The notes beneath the pieces are model-generated. The model was not told the origin of the DNA. It did not search any database and saw only the letters and a list, made by a program, of their open reading frames with translations. This document shows, piece by piece, positions 31,562 through 43,033 of a stretch of DNA of 50,184 nt. Every line of letters begins with the position of its first letter. Within the stretch, counting starts at the first letter, position 1. This DNA is from Gammaproteobacteria bacterium (GTDB taxonomy: Bacteria; Pseudomonadota; Gammaproteobacteria; Chromatiales; Chromatiaceae): positions 1 to 50,184 of the forward strand of contig JASJCU010000006.1 in assembly GCA_030065815.1 (NCBI GenBank). Reading direction: 5' to 3'. A program made the position numbers and the translations under genes.

Positions 31562-31575
31562 TTGAGCCAGATCAA
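31562..31575 (-). promoter_or_regulatory. Second FNR-like box overlapping the fnr stop codon
   Basis: TTGAG-CCAG-ATCAA, one mismatch from the FNR consensus TTGATNNNNATCAA. Its centre is 60 bases upstream of the first box, and it overlaps the stop codon of fnr (31572-31574). Tandem boxes may give stronger or biphasic control of ccoN. Confidence 0.5.
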
Positions 31576-32336
31576 CTGGGTGGGGTTGCCTGATGCGGTT
31601 CGCAGCTTGCCGGATGGCCGACCATCGCGCGTAGCCGTTCGAGGTCGAGTATCTGCACGTGCTTGCGTTCGACCTTGAGGATGCCTTCGTCCTGGAAGCG
31701 CGTGAACAGGCGGCTCACGGTCTCCAGCGCCAGCCCGAGATAGCTGCCGATCTCCTGCCGCGACATGCTGAGGAAGAAATCGGTCGCGGAGAATCCGCGT
31801 CGCTTGAATCGTTCCGACAGGCTGATCAAAAACGACGCAACGCGCTCTTCGGCCGTGCTGCGACCGAGCAGTGCCATCATCTCGGCGTCGTGGCTGATCT
31901 CTTTGCTGAGCAGGCGGAACATCTGGTGCTGCAGGCTGGGGATGTTGGACGAAAGGTCTTCAAGCCGGTCGAAAGGCAGCTCGCAGATCGCCGTCGTCTC
32001 GAGCGCCCGGGCACCACAACCGTGCTGGCCGTCCTGGATCGCGTCGAGGCCAAGCACCTCGCCCGGCAGATGGAAGCCGACGACCTGCTCGTCGCCCTCG
32101 TTGGTCTGCGTAAACGTCTTAACGGCGCCGGTCTTGACGACATATAAATGGCGGAAAGCGTCGCCGGCACGGAACAGGTGATCGCCGCGCTGCAGCGGCC
32201 GATTGCGCTTGACGATGGCGTCGAGGCGGTCGACGTCTTCCGGGCGCAACCCCATGGGCAGGCACAGGGTCGAGAGGGTGCAGTCGCGACAGGCGACTTT
32301 GATCTTGTCGAGCGAAATCACATTCTTGCTAGGCAC
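31572..32336 (-). CDS. fnr: FNR/Anr-type oxygen-sensing transcription regulator
   Basis: A 254-residue CRP/FNR family regulator. Cys16, Cys19, Cys25 (CRDCTLSTLC) and Cys107 (QHGCGAR) match the four ligands of the oxygen-labile 4Fe-4S cluster. The C-terminal helix-turn-helix (SRQEIGSYLGLALETVSRLF) keeps Glu205, Ser208 and Arg209, the residues that read the TTGAT half-site. It becomes an active dimer without oxygen. The start is GTG at 32336. It lies just upstream of ccoNOQP in the same direction, and an Anr box precedes both. Confidence 0.95.
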   Translation of the reverse strand: MPSKNVISLDKIKVACRDCTLSTLCLPMGLRPEDVDRLDAIVKRNRPLQRGDHLFRAGDAFRHLYVVKTGAVKTFTQTNEGDEQVVGFHLPGEVLGLDAIQDGQHGCGARALETTAICELPFDRLEDLSSNIPSLQHQMFRLLSKEISHDAEMMALLGRSTAEERVASFLISLSERFKRRGFSATDFFLSMSRQEIGSYLGLALETVSRLFTRFQDEGILKVERKHVQILDLERLRAMVGHPASCEPHQATPPS

Positions 32337-32398
32337 GCCGGCTGTCCCAATACAGAGTATTCAGATTTCTGTCGCACAAGGGTATTGTGCGGCGAATT

Positions 32399-32412
32399 TT
32401 GACCTCGATCAA
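32399..32412 (-). promoter_or_regulatory. Anr box upstream of fnr (autoregulation)
   Basis: On the minus strand TTGAT-CGAG-GTCAA, a perfect Anr match, 62 bases before the fnr start. TTGATC can serve as a -35 with CACAAT 17 bases later, which would make the box repressive; a class II activator position is the alternative. An inverted repeat CGCACAA/TTGTGCG (32373-32391) covers that -10. Confidence 0.75.
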
Positions 32413-32430
32413 TAACCTTCGTTTAGGTGC

Positions 32431-32459
32431 AAAAAAAACCCGCCCTGTACAGGACGGGT
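32431..32459 (-). terminator. Rho-independent terminator of the sulfur globule-like gene
   Basis: On the minus strand a roughly 10-base-pair stem (ACCCGTCCTG/CAGGGCGGGT, one mismatch) is followed by eight T. It begins 18 bases after the stop of the gene at 32477 and ends 19 bases before the Anr box of fnr, so the two units are insulated. Confidence 0.9.
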
Positions 32460-32476
32460 CCTTGCGGCCGTGAGAC

Positions 32477-32917
32477 CTACTGGCCGGCGGCCGGTGCCTC
32501 CGGTGCCGGCGGCGGAGCCGGCGGCGCGCCATAACCGTATCCCGGACCGTAGCCGCCCCACGGGCCGCCGCCGTAGCCGTAACCCGGGCCGCCGTAGCCG
32601 CCCCAGTACGGTGCGCTGTAGTTGTAGCCACGGCCCCAGCCGTCGCCGGCGCCATAGCCGCTGCCGTAGCCGCGCATGTTGGTGTTGCCGCGGCCGCTCA
32701 TGTTCATGCTGAAATCGCCTCCACCGGCAGCGTCGCCCGAACCCCAGCCGTCACCCCAGCCCGACGTGTTGCCGTAGCCCAGGCCGCGGTTGTAGTTGTT
32801 GTCCCAGCCACTGCCACCCCAGGGACCGCCGCCCCACCAGGCGCTGGCCGAGGACATGGTTAATGCAGCGGCGCCAGCGATGGCCGCCGCGCCGAATGCT
32901 TTTGCGAACTTCCGCAT
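32477..32917 (-). CDS. Glycine-rich exported protein, putative sulfur globule protein
   Basis: A 146-residue secreted protein. Residues 1-26 are a clear Sec signal ending in SASA, with cleavage before WWGGGPWGG. The mature part is very rich in Gly, Tyr, Trp and Asn, has repeated GYG and GYGYGG units, a central [13 protein letters not shown] segment, and a Pro/Ala-rich tail ([15 protein letters not shown]). This pattern matches the small structural proteins that coat periplasmic sulfur globules in Chromatiaceae (Sgp family). AAGGAG stands nine bases before the start, and a strong terminator follows, as expected for an abundant product. A generic Gly-rich structural protein is the alternative. 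No other sulfur gene is in the window. Confidence 0.65.
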   Translation of the reverse strand: MRKFAKAFGAAAIAGAAALTMSSASAWWGGGPWGGSGWDNNYNRGLGYGNTSGWGDGWGSGDAAGGGDFSMNMSGRGNTNMRGYGSGYGAGDGWGRGYNYSAPYWGGYGGPGYGYGGGPWGGYGPGYGYGAPPAPPPAPEAPAAGQ

Positions 32918-33015
32918 ATTGGATGACTCCTTAAGTGCGTTGTCGAGTAAGAGTGGTGTGCTTCCCTGCAGCGACGATACCCGCCTTGGTTACAAAGAGA
33001 GCAGTCGGCACAGAT

Positions 33016-33051
33016 CTCGGGTTCCATTGTTCCCGAGCACACCTCACTATA
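33016..33051 (-). promoter_or_regulatory. Candidate -10 and leader hairpin of the sulfur globule-like gene
   Basis: On the minus strand TATAGT (33046-33051) is a good -10 but has no good -35. About nine bases later CTCGGG (33032-33037) pairs with CCCGAG (33016-33021) around ten bases. If used, the leader would be roughly 120 bases and begin with a hairpin, a layout seen in stable mRNAs. Confidence 0.35.
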
Positions 33052-33090
33052 GACCAAGCGATAGGCAACCACTAGCAGAATTTGGTCGTC

Positions 33091-33148
33091 GCGACACCAG
33101 GTAAGGCGTTGGAACGTAAGATGTTCTAAATGTTGAGATCGGTGTCGC
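33091..33148. repeat. Long-range inverted repeat in the 352-base spacer before pyrG
   Basis: GCGACACC (33091-33098) is perfectly complementary to GGTGTCGC (33141-33148) across 42 bases, with a smaller GAAC/GTTC hairpin (33112-33126) inside. GGGGCC/GGCCCC (33151-33171) follows. It could be a structured RNA or an operator region. No ORF with coding features is present here. A possible pyrG promoter, TTGAGC-17-TACCTT, lies at 33199-33227 and is weak. Confidence 0.4.
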
Positions 33149-33257
33149 AGGGGGCCGTCGAAGCGGGCCCCGGGGCAGCGCCCGGCGGCGATTTCCGATT
33201 GAGCGCCAACAGGGCATCTGGTACCTTTTAGACCCGTCCGTAGCAACCCCATTTTGA

Positions 33258-35752
<2,495 letters not shown>

Positions 35753-35826
35753 GACCCGCTGCGGCCGCTATGCCGACTCCAAGGCGACACTCGCTGCGTC
35801 GGCGCGGTCCGCGAGCGCTAAGTTAA

Positions 35827-37119
<1,293 letters not shown>

Positions 37120-37136
37120 GCGCTGGCGGCGTCGGC

Positions 37137-37430
37137 GTGAACTGGAAACTGCAGATCGTCGTCGCGCTGCTGCTGCTCGTGCTGCTCGGTCTGCAGTTCC
37201 GTCTCTGGGTCGGCGACGGCAGCCTCGCCGAGGTCGCCAGCCTGAAGCGTCAGCTCGCGCAGCAGCGCAGCGAACTCAGTGACCTGCGCGAACGCAACGC
37301 GACCCTGCAGGCCGAGGTCGACGATCTCAAGCAGGGGCTGGCCGCGATCGAGGCGCGCGCGCGCAGCGAGCTCGGCCTGATCCGCGAGGGCGAGACCTAT
37401 TTCCAGCTGCTCGATCCGAAGCAGCAGTGA
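37137..37430 (+). CDS. ftsB: Cell division protein FtsB
   Basis: A 97-residue bitopic protein. One helix at about 5-22 (LQIVVALLLLVLLGLQFRLW) is followed by a periplasmic coiled coil (about 28-70, LKRQLAQQRSELSDLRERN) and the conserved end ARSELGLIREGETYFQLL. It joins FtsL and FtsQ at the division site. The start is GTG at 37137. It overlaps ispD by four bases (GTGA). Confidence 0.95.
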   Translation: MNWKLQIVVALLLLVLLGLQFRLWVGDGSLAEVASLKRQLAQQRSELSDLRERNATLQAEVDDLKQGLAAIEARARSELGLIREGETYFQLLDPKQQ

Positions 37431-38140
37431 GCGGACCGTCGTACTGGGCCGTGGTACCTGCCGCCGGCGTCGGCAAGCGCATGGGCAGCAGCGTGCCGAA
37501 GCAATATCTGCAGCTCGGCGGCCGCGCCGTCATCGATCACACTATCGAACGTCTGCTGCTGCATCCGTCGATCGACGGTCTCTACCTGGCGCTTAGCGAC
37601 GAAGACGGCTACTGGGGCGACACCGAGTTCGCCGGACACCCGGACCTCGTGACCGTACCGGGCGGCACCGAGCGCTGCTACTCGGTGTTCAACGCACTGC
37701 AGCGGCTGCGCGCGCGCACACATGCCGACGACTGGGTACTGGTACATGACGCCGCGCGTCCGTGCGTGCGACGCGGCGATATCGATCACCTGATAGCGAT
37801 GCTGCGCGGCCACGAGGTCGGCGGCCTGCTGGGCATGCCGGTGCGCGATACAATGAAGCGCACCGACCCGGCCGATCGCATCGTCGCGACCGTCGATCGC
37901 GGCCACCTGTGGCATGCCTTCACGCCACAGATGTTTCGGCTCGGGGTGTTGTATGAGGCGATGCGCAGCGCGCTCGATGCCGGCCAGCTGGTGACCGACG
38001 AGGCCGGCGCGATCGAACGCGCCGGCCGGCGCCCGATCATGGTCGAGAGCCACGCCGACAACCTGAAGATCACGCGCCCCGAGGATCTGCCGCTGGCCGC
38101 GTATTACCTCGAACGACAGGCGGCCAACACCGATGACTGA
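37427..38140 (+). CDS. ispD: 2-C-methyl-D-erythritol 4-phosphate cytidylyltransferase
   Basis: A 237-residue nucleotidyltransferase of the non-mevalonate isoprenoid pathway; it joins MEP and CTP. The nucleotide-binding motif is AVVPAAGVGKRMGSSVPKQY (residues 8-27), and VLVHDAARPCV and the TDEAGAIE region are typical. It starts with GTG overlapping the ftsB stop. IspF, often its direct neighbour, lies 1.7 kb downstream here because a tatD-like gene and spacers lie between. Confidence 0.96.
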   Translation: MSGPSYWAVVPAAGVGKRMGSSVPKQYLQLGGRAVIDHTIERLLLHPSIDGLYLALSDEDGYWGDTEFAGHPDLVTVPGGTERCYSVFNALQRLRARTHADDWVLVHDAARPCVRRGDIDHLIAMLRGHEVGGLLGMPVRDTMKRTDPADRIVATVDRGHLWHAFTPQMFRLGVLYEAMRSALDAGQLVTDEAGAIERAGRRPIMVESHADNLKITRPEDLPLAAYYLERQAANTDD

Positions 38141-38557
38141 GCGTTCGCACACGCACACAGGCGCCTGACTCGCGCGCCGCAGGCCCAGACGACACCAGGG
38201 TGTCGGTACGGCGCAGTGGCGTCGCCGCAAGCCACGCGGTAGAGCAACGGAGAGTCCGTCGCCACGGGCTATGAATGGCGCGCCCCGCGGGCGCTGCCTG
38301 CGGCGATGCCACCGAACCCGGTGAGATTGCCGGACTCGCCGATGCCGGGGCCGGCGACGGCGTGCCGGTATCCGTCGCGTGCGCCCGCGCGACGTCGCCG
38401 TTGTGCAGCGCGTCCGCGAGACCCGGCGCGTCAGGGCCACTGCGGCGGACCGGCGATTGACATCCGCATTGACGGCGCGTCTCGGCAGCGCGAGGGCTGC
38501 GACTCGACAGCTTGGCCGGCACGGTCGCAGCGCGGGCCGCGCGACCGCCAGCCGCGG
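38141..38557. other. Gene-poor spacer between ispD and the tatD-like gene
   Basis: 417 GC-rich bases. Open frames exist on both strands but their products are Arg/Ala/Pro-rich and low-complexity, with no signal, motif or ribosome-binding site. I see no terminator with a T-tract. Possibly decayed sequence. Confidence 0.5.
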
Positions 38558-39373
38558 CTAGCGGTCGGCAGCGCGCCGGGCGCCGTTCGGCCGCGGCCGC
38601 CGGTCGCCGACGGGCAGGCGCAGCACCTGCCGCGCATTGTCCGTGGTCGCCCGCGCGATCAGGTCGACGGCGTCGTTGCGCAGCGTCGCCAGCGTTTCCA
38701 GCACCTCGGGCAGGTAGGCCGGGCTGTTGCGCTGGTAGCGATGCGCCGCACCGGTCATGTCGGGGGCGTCGGTCTCGAGCACCAGGGCGTCAAGCGGCAG
38801 CGCGGCCGCGAGTGTGCGCAGGTGTGTCGACCGCTCGAACGTCAGCATGCCGCCGAAGCCGAGCCTGAAGCCGAGGTCGAGATAGCGCGACGCCTGCTGC
38901 AGGCTGCCGTTGAAGGCATGGCAGAAACCGCCGTTGAGGCGGTATCGGCGTAGCGTCGCGAGCATCGGTTCGTGCGCCTTGCGCACGTGCAGCACGACCG
39001 GCAGCCGGGTCTGTTCGGCGACCTCCAGCTGCGCATCCAGCAGCCGTTGCTGGCGGTCACGGTCGAGCGATCGCAGCTGCCAGTCGAGTCCGATCTCGCC
39101 GATCGCGACGGGTCGCGTCGCCGCGACCTGCTCGGCCAGCGCGGCGACATCGCCGTCGGCGTGCGACTGCAGGTAGACGGGGTGCAGTCCGAGAGCCGGA
39201 TACAGCTGCGGATCGGCGCCGCACAGCGCGAGCAGCTGCGGCCAGGTCGCGCGCTGCACCGCCGGCACCAGCATCTCGGCGACGCCGGCGGCGCGCGCGG
39301 CGTCGATCACGTCGCTCCGGTCGTCGTCGAACGCGTCGACGTCGATGTGGCAGTGTGAGTCGAACAACTCCAT
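38558..39373 (-). CDS. TatD-family metal-dependent hydrolase
   Basis: A 271-residue TIM-barrel hydrolase (TatD/YjjV type). The metal ligands are visible in order: FDSHCHIDV (HxH, His7 and His9), AIGEIGLDW (Glu), VVLHVRKAHEP (His), GFCHAFNGS (His) and VLETDAPDM (Asp). Such enzymes act as nucleases or deacylases; a substrate cannot be assigned. It lies antisense between ispD and ispF with long non-coding flanks on both sides (417 and 445 bases), so it is probably transcribed alone and may have been inserted there. Confidence 0.88.
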   Translation of the reverse strand: MELFDSHCHIDVDAFDDDRSDVIDAARAAGVAEMLVPAVQRATWPQLLALCGADPQLYPALGLHPVYLQSHADGDVAALAEQVAATRPVAIGEIGLDWQLRSLDRDRQQRLLDAQLEVAEQTRLPVVLHVRKAHEPMLATLRRYRLNGGFCHAFNGSLQQASRYLDLGFRLGFGGMLTFERSTHLRTLAAALPLDALVLETDAPDMTGAAHRYQRNSPAYLPEVLETLATLRNDAVDLIARATTDNARQVLRLPVGDRRPRPNGARRAADR

Positions 39374-39818
39374 GCGACCATCTTAGCCTGCCGGTCGTAT
39401 GAGCCGGACAACGCCAAGCCGGCGGAACCCGGTTGCGCCCGATGCCCGCCGCTGTCGTGTCGGGATCCCTGCGCGTTCGCGCTCGCTGTGGCCCGGCTCT
39501 CACGCAGCCCCGGCCCTGACCGTGGCGGGGACTCTCGCACCGGGCTGGCACCACGACGCCCGCGAAGACCACAGGCCCACCGAGGGCTTTTGCAACACAC
39601 GGGTCCGCGCGCGCGGCGGGTGCGGCGATGATGGCGCCGATCGCCGGCGCCGCCGTGGTCGTCCGGGGCGGGCCAGGCGGCGCGCCCGTGACGCTGGCGA
39701 TAACGAAGGCGCGACCGGCGTTCGCAGGCCACCCGGCCACGCCCAGGGGCGTCGCGTGGGGCGCGTACCGCCCGCGGTGCTACCATGCGCAGCCCGAAAC
39801 CCTCAGCGAGCGAGCGAT
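39374..39818. other. Gene-poor spacer between the tatD-like gene and ispF
   Basis: 445 GC-rich bases. A minus-strand frame gives a slightly hydrophobic Ala/Pro/Gly-rich peptide (about 39550-39740) that then turns Arg-rich; it has no recognisable family or ribosome-binding site. AGGCCC/GGGCTT near 39570 is a weak terminator-like hairpin. I call no gene here. Confidence 0.45.
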
Positions 39819-40292
39819 ATGCGCATTGGCCACGGCTACGATGCCCACCGTTTCGGCGATGGCGACTTCGTCACGATCGGCGGGGTGCGCATCGATCACG
39901 ATCGCGGCCTTGAGGCGCACTCCGACGGCGACGTCCTGATCCATGCGATATGCGATGCCGTGCTCGGAGCCGCCGGTCTCGGTGACATCGGTCGCCACTT
40001 CCCGGACAGCGATGCGCGGTTCAAGGACATCGACAGCCGGCTGTTGCTGCGCCGGGTCCGCGACCAGGCCGCCGCGTGCGGCTGGCGGGTCGAGAACCTC
40101 GATGCGACCGTGATCGCCCAGGCGCCGCGGCTGGGACCGCACATCGCCGCGATGGTCGCCGCGCTCGCCCCGGACCTGGGCGTCGACAACGGACGTGTCA
40201 ACATCAAGGCGACGACGACCGAGGGCATGGGGTTCACGGGCCGCGGCGAGGGCATCGCCGCGCATGCGGTGGTCCTGCTCGCGCCGCTCTGA
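39819..40292 (+). CDS. ispF: 2-C-methyl-D-erythritol 2,4-cyclodiphosphate synthase
   Basis: A 157-residue trimeric enzyme of the non-mevalonate pathway, acting two steps after IspD. Metal ligands Asp8, His10 (GYDAHRF) and His42 (DGDVLIHA) are in their E. coli places. TTTEGMGFTGRGEGIAA is the family end motif. The ATG at 39819 is chosen because the frame upstream has no family similarity. The last base of its stop is the first base of the truD start. Confidence 0.96.
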   Translation: MRIGHGYDAHRFGDGDFVTIGGVRIDHDRGLEAHSDGDVLIHAICDAVLGAAGLGDIGRHFPDSDARFKDIDSRLLLRRVRDQAAACGWRVENLDATVIAQAPRLGPHIAAMVAALAPDLGVDNGRVNIKATTTEGMGFTGRGEGIAAHAVVLLAPL

Positions 40293-41353
40293 TGCCGGTG
40301 ACGCTGGCGGACGGGGATCCGACCCGGGCGCTGAAGTGCGCCCACGGCGGTCCCGTGCTGCAGGGGCGCCTGCGTGCCAGCTGCGACGACTTCGTCGTCG
40401 AGGAGGTCCTCGGATACGCGCCGTCCGGTGCCGGTGAGCACGACTTCCTGACCGTGCGCAAGCGTGACCGCAACACCCACGACGTGGCGCGCATGCTGGC
40501 CCGCCACGCCGGCGTCGCGCAGCTCGCCGTCGGCTATGCCGGCCTCAAGGACCGCCGCGCGCTGACCACCCAGCATTTCACGGTGCAGCTGCCGGGTCGG
40601 GCGTCGCCGGACTGGCAGTCGCTGGACGACGCGACCCTGACGATCGTCGACGTCGCCCGGCACCACCGCAAGATCCGCCGCGGCGGGCTGCGCGGCAACC
40701 GCTTCGTGATCAGCGCGGTCGATGTCTACGGCGACCGCGACCTGGCCGAGTCGCGCCTCGCGCAAGTCGGCGAACACGGCGTGCCCAACTATTTCGGCAG
40801 TCAGCGCTTCGGCCGCGACGGCGGCAATCTGGTACAGGCGGACGCACTGTTCGCCGGGCGCGGCCGGCGGCCGAAGCGCGAGCTGCGCGGCCTGCTGCTG
40901 TCGGCGGCGCGGGCACAGCTGTTCAACCTCGTGCTCGCCGCCCGCGTCGCCGACGGCAGCTGGCTGCAGGCCCTGCCCGGCGACGTGCTGTCGCTGAACG
41001 GGGCGCAGCGCCAGTTCGCCAACGACCCCGACGACACCAGCATCGCGCCGCGGCTGGCCGCCGGCGACGTCCATGTCACCGGTCCGCTGTGCGGCCGCGA
41101 CAGTCGTGCGCTGCGTCCCGGCGGCGTGGCTGCGGCGCGCGAGGCCGCGGTGCTCGACGCGTGGTCGGATTGGCTCGACGGGCTCGCACGCTTCGGCCTC
41201 GACGCCGACCGGCGGCCGCTGCGCCTGCGGGTCGACGACCTCGAATGGCGCTGGCAGGGTTCGCGGCTGCAGCTGCGCTTCGGCCTCCCCGCCGGCGCCT
41301 ACGCGACCGCGGTACTGCGTGAACTGATCGACGAACGCGCGCCCGGGGGCTGA
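40292..41353 (+). CDS. truD: tRNA pseudouridine synthase D
   Basis: A 353-residue enzyme making pseudouridine 13 in tRNA. Catalytic Asp87 lies in GYAGLKDRRA; NYFGSQRFGRDG and the FDDFVVEE-like CDDFVVEEVLGY are family motifs. It overlaps ispF by one base, and a 17-base-pair hairpin begins in its stop codon. Confidence 0.95.
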   Translation: MPVTLADGDPTRALKCAHGGPVLQGRLRASCDDFVVEEVLGYAPSGAGEHDFLTVRKRDRNTHDVARMLARHAGVAQLAVGYAGLKDRRALTTQHFTVQLPGRASPDWQSLDDATLTIVDVARHHRKIRRGGLRGNRFVISAVDVYGDRDLAESRLAQVGEHGVPNYFGSQRFGRDGGNLVQADALFAGRGRRPKRELRGLLLSAARAQLFNLVLAARVADGSWLQALPGDVLSLNGAQRQFANDPDDTSIAPRLAAGDVHVTGPLCGRDSRALRPGGVAAAREAAVLDAWSDWLDGLARFGLDADRRPLRLRVDDLEWRWQGSRLQLRFGLPAGAYATAVLRELIDERAPGG

Positions 41354-41391
41354 CCGCGCCGACCCGCGGTGGGGCCGCGGGTCGGCGCGGT
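41353..41391 (+). terminator. Perfect 17-bp GC-rich hairpin at the truD stop
   Basis: Arms 41353-41369 and 41375-41391 are perfectly complementary, 17 base pairs nearly all G-C, with a TGGGG loop. The first arm base is the last base of the truD stop. No T-tract follows, so it may work as an mRNA 3' stabiliser or a pause element rather than a classical terminator. The remaining 240 bases up to the smr gene show no gene. Confidence 0.6.
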
Positions 41392-41630
41392 CGCGGGCGA
41401 CCCGCCTGGAGCGTCTGGCCGGCATGTCGCATGAGCCAAACAGCATCTCTGCGCGGAACCGGGCGATGCAGTCCGTACCCTGCGCCGTGCCACTCGAGTA
41501 ACCGGGGCTTCCGCTCGCCGCGGCTTGGCTTTCACTGAAGCCATAGCCACGGCCATCCCTTTCGCTCCGCGCCGGTGCCAGACCGGCGGCGAGAGCAGCA
41601 GCCTCTCCGAGCGCCCATGCGACTTGCCGG

Positions 41631-42167
41631 CTAGCCGAAACGCCGGTGCTTGCCGGACAGCAGCACGTAAACGGCGCCGCTGCCGCCGTCCCAGCGCGGT
41701 GTCGAGACGAACGCCAGCACCTCGTCGCGCTGGCGCAGCCACTGGTTGGTCTTCTGCTTCAGCACCGGCTGCGGCGCCCCGGATCCGCGGCCCTTGCCAT
41801 GGATGATGCGCACGCAGCGGCGCCCGGTGGCAAGACTGTGGCCGAGGAACCGTAGCAGCGCGGGCCTGGCCTCGTGGACGCGCAGGCCGTGCAGGTCGAG
41901 TGTGCCTTCCGGCTCGATGACACCACGCTGCAGGTCGCGAAACAGCCGGTTCTGGATACCCGGCCGCCGAAACTCGAGGAAATCGGGCGTGTCGATCGCG
42001 AGATCGGCGAGGCGCTCGTCGTCTTCATCGCCGACCGGCAGGTGCAGCGGTTCCGGGCGACGCCGTCGCCGGTACGGGTCGGCGCGCTGGTCGTCGATGG
42101 GCTCCACGTCCTCCATCGCGGCGCGGAATGCCGCGGCGTCGTCGTCAGGATCGCGGTTGCCGGTCAT
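41631..42167 (-). CDS. Smr-domain protein (SmrA-like)
   Basis: A 178-residue protein with a C-terminal Smr (small MutS-related) domain: LDLHGLRVHEARPALLRFL, then CVRIIHGKGRGSG and GAVYVLLSGKH. The LDxH and HGxG motifs, linked to nuclease activity, are intact. The N-terminal 70 residues are acidic and charged. Smr proteins act on DNA or on stalled ribosomes and mRNA; which applies here is open. It diverges from surE. The start at 42167 is the last plausible ATG before the domain; a longer N-terminus is possible. Confidence 0.87.
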   Translation of the reverse strand: MTGNRDPDDDAAAFRAAMEDVEPIDDQRADPYRRRRRPEPLHLPVGDEDDERLADLAIDTPDFLEFRRPGIQNRLFRDLQRGVIEPEGTLDLHGLRVHEARPALLRFLGHSLATGRRCVRIIHGKGRGSGAPQPVLKQKTNQWLRQRDEVLAFVSTPRWDGGSGAVYVLLSGKHRRFG

Positions 42168-42283
42168 AGCGTGATTGAAACGGCAATCCGGCGCCGCTTC
42201 AAGGTGAGGGCGCCCGGGGTTTTGCAGTATCATCGGCGTCCGCAGCAAGGGCTGCAGCAGGGCCGCGGTCGCAACCGGACTAC

Positions 42284-43033
42284 ATGCGCATTCTCCTCAG
42301 CAACGACGACGGCTATCTGGCCCCTGGCCTGCGTGCGCTGCACGATGCGGTCGCGACGATCGCCGACGTCGTCGTCGTGGCGCCGGACCGCGATCGCAGC
42401 GGCGCCAGCAATTCGCTGACGCTCGAGCAGCCGATCCGGGCGACCGAGGCCGACAACGGCTTCATCCGTGTCGAGGGCACGCCGACCGACTGCGTCCACC
42501 TGGCGATCACCGGCTTGCTGCACGACGAGCCGGACATGGTCGTGTCGGGCATCAATGCCGGCGCCAACATGGGCGACGACGTCCTGTATTCCGGCACCGT
42601 CGCGGCCGCGACCGAGGGTCGCTTCCTCGGTTACCCGGCGATCGCGCTGTCGCTGGCGTCGCACACGCCGCGCCATATCGACACCGCGGCACGCGTCGCG
42701 CTGCAGCTGGTGCAGCGCCTGCGCGACCGGCCGCTGGCGCCCGACTCGATCCTCAACGTCAACATCCCCGATCTGCCGTTCGACGAACTGCAGGGCATGC
42801 GCGCGACGCGACTCGGTCACCGCCACAAGGCCGAGCCGGTGGTCAGGGCCGAGGACCCGCGCGGTCGCCCGATCTACTGGGTCGGCCAGGCCGGGGCCGA
42901 GCAGGACGCCGGACCGGGCACCGATTTCCACGCGATACGCAACGGCTTCGTCTCGATCACGCCGCTGCAGGTCGATCTGACGCGCCATGCCGCCGTGCCG
43001 CAGTTGGCCGAGTGGCTAGGGGAAGACGCGTGA
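42284..43033 (+). CDS. surE: 5'/3'-nucleotidase SurE
   Basis: A 249-residue metal-dependent phosphatase for nucleoside monophosphates, linked to stationary-phase survival. Metal ligands Asp8 and Asp9 (LLSNDDGY), Ser39 (RDRSGASNS) and Asn91 ([10 protein letters not shown]) are present. TATCAT (42228-42233) upstream could be its -10, without a clear -35. It overlaps pcm by four bases. Confidence 0.96.
   Translation: MRILLSNDDGYLAPGLRALHDAVATIADVVVVAPDRDRSGASNSLTLEQPIRATEADNGFIRVEGTPTDCVHLAITGLLHDEPDMVVSGINAGANMGDDVLYSGTVAAATEGRFLGYPAIALSLASHTPRHIDTAARVALQLVQRLRDRPLAPDSILNVNIPDLPFDELQGMRATRLGHRHKAEPVVRAEDPRGRPIYWVGQAGAEQDAGPGTDFHAIRNGFVSITPLQVDLTRHAAVPQLAEWLGEDA

Noticed and set aside
38070-38522. 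150-residue minus-strand frame overlapping the end of ispD
   Set aside because: Low-complexity Ala/Pro/Ser/Arg product overlapping a certain gene on the other strand.
39307-39786. Minus-strand frames in the tatD-ispF spacer as a gene
   Set aside because: Composition is Arg/Ala/Pro/Gly-rich, with no ribosome-binding site, motif or plausible fold.
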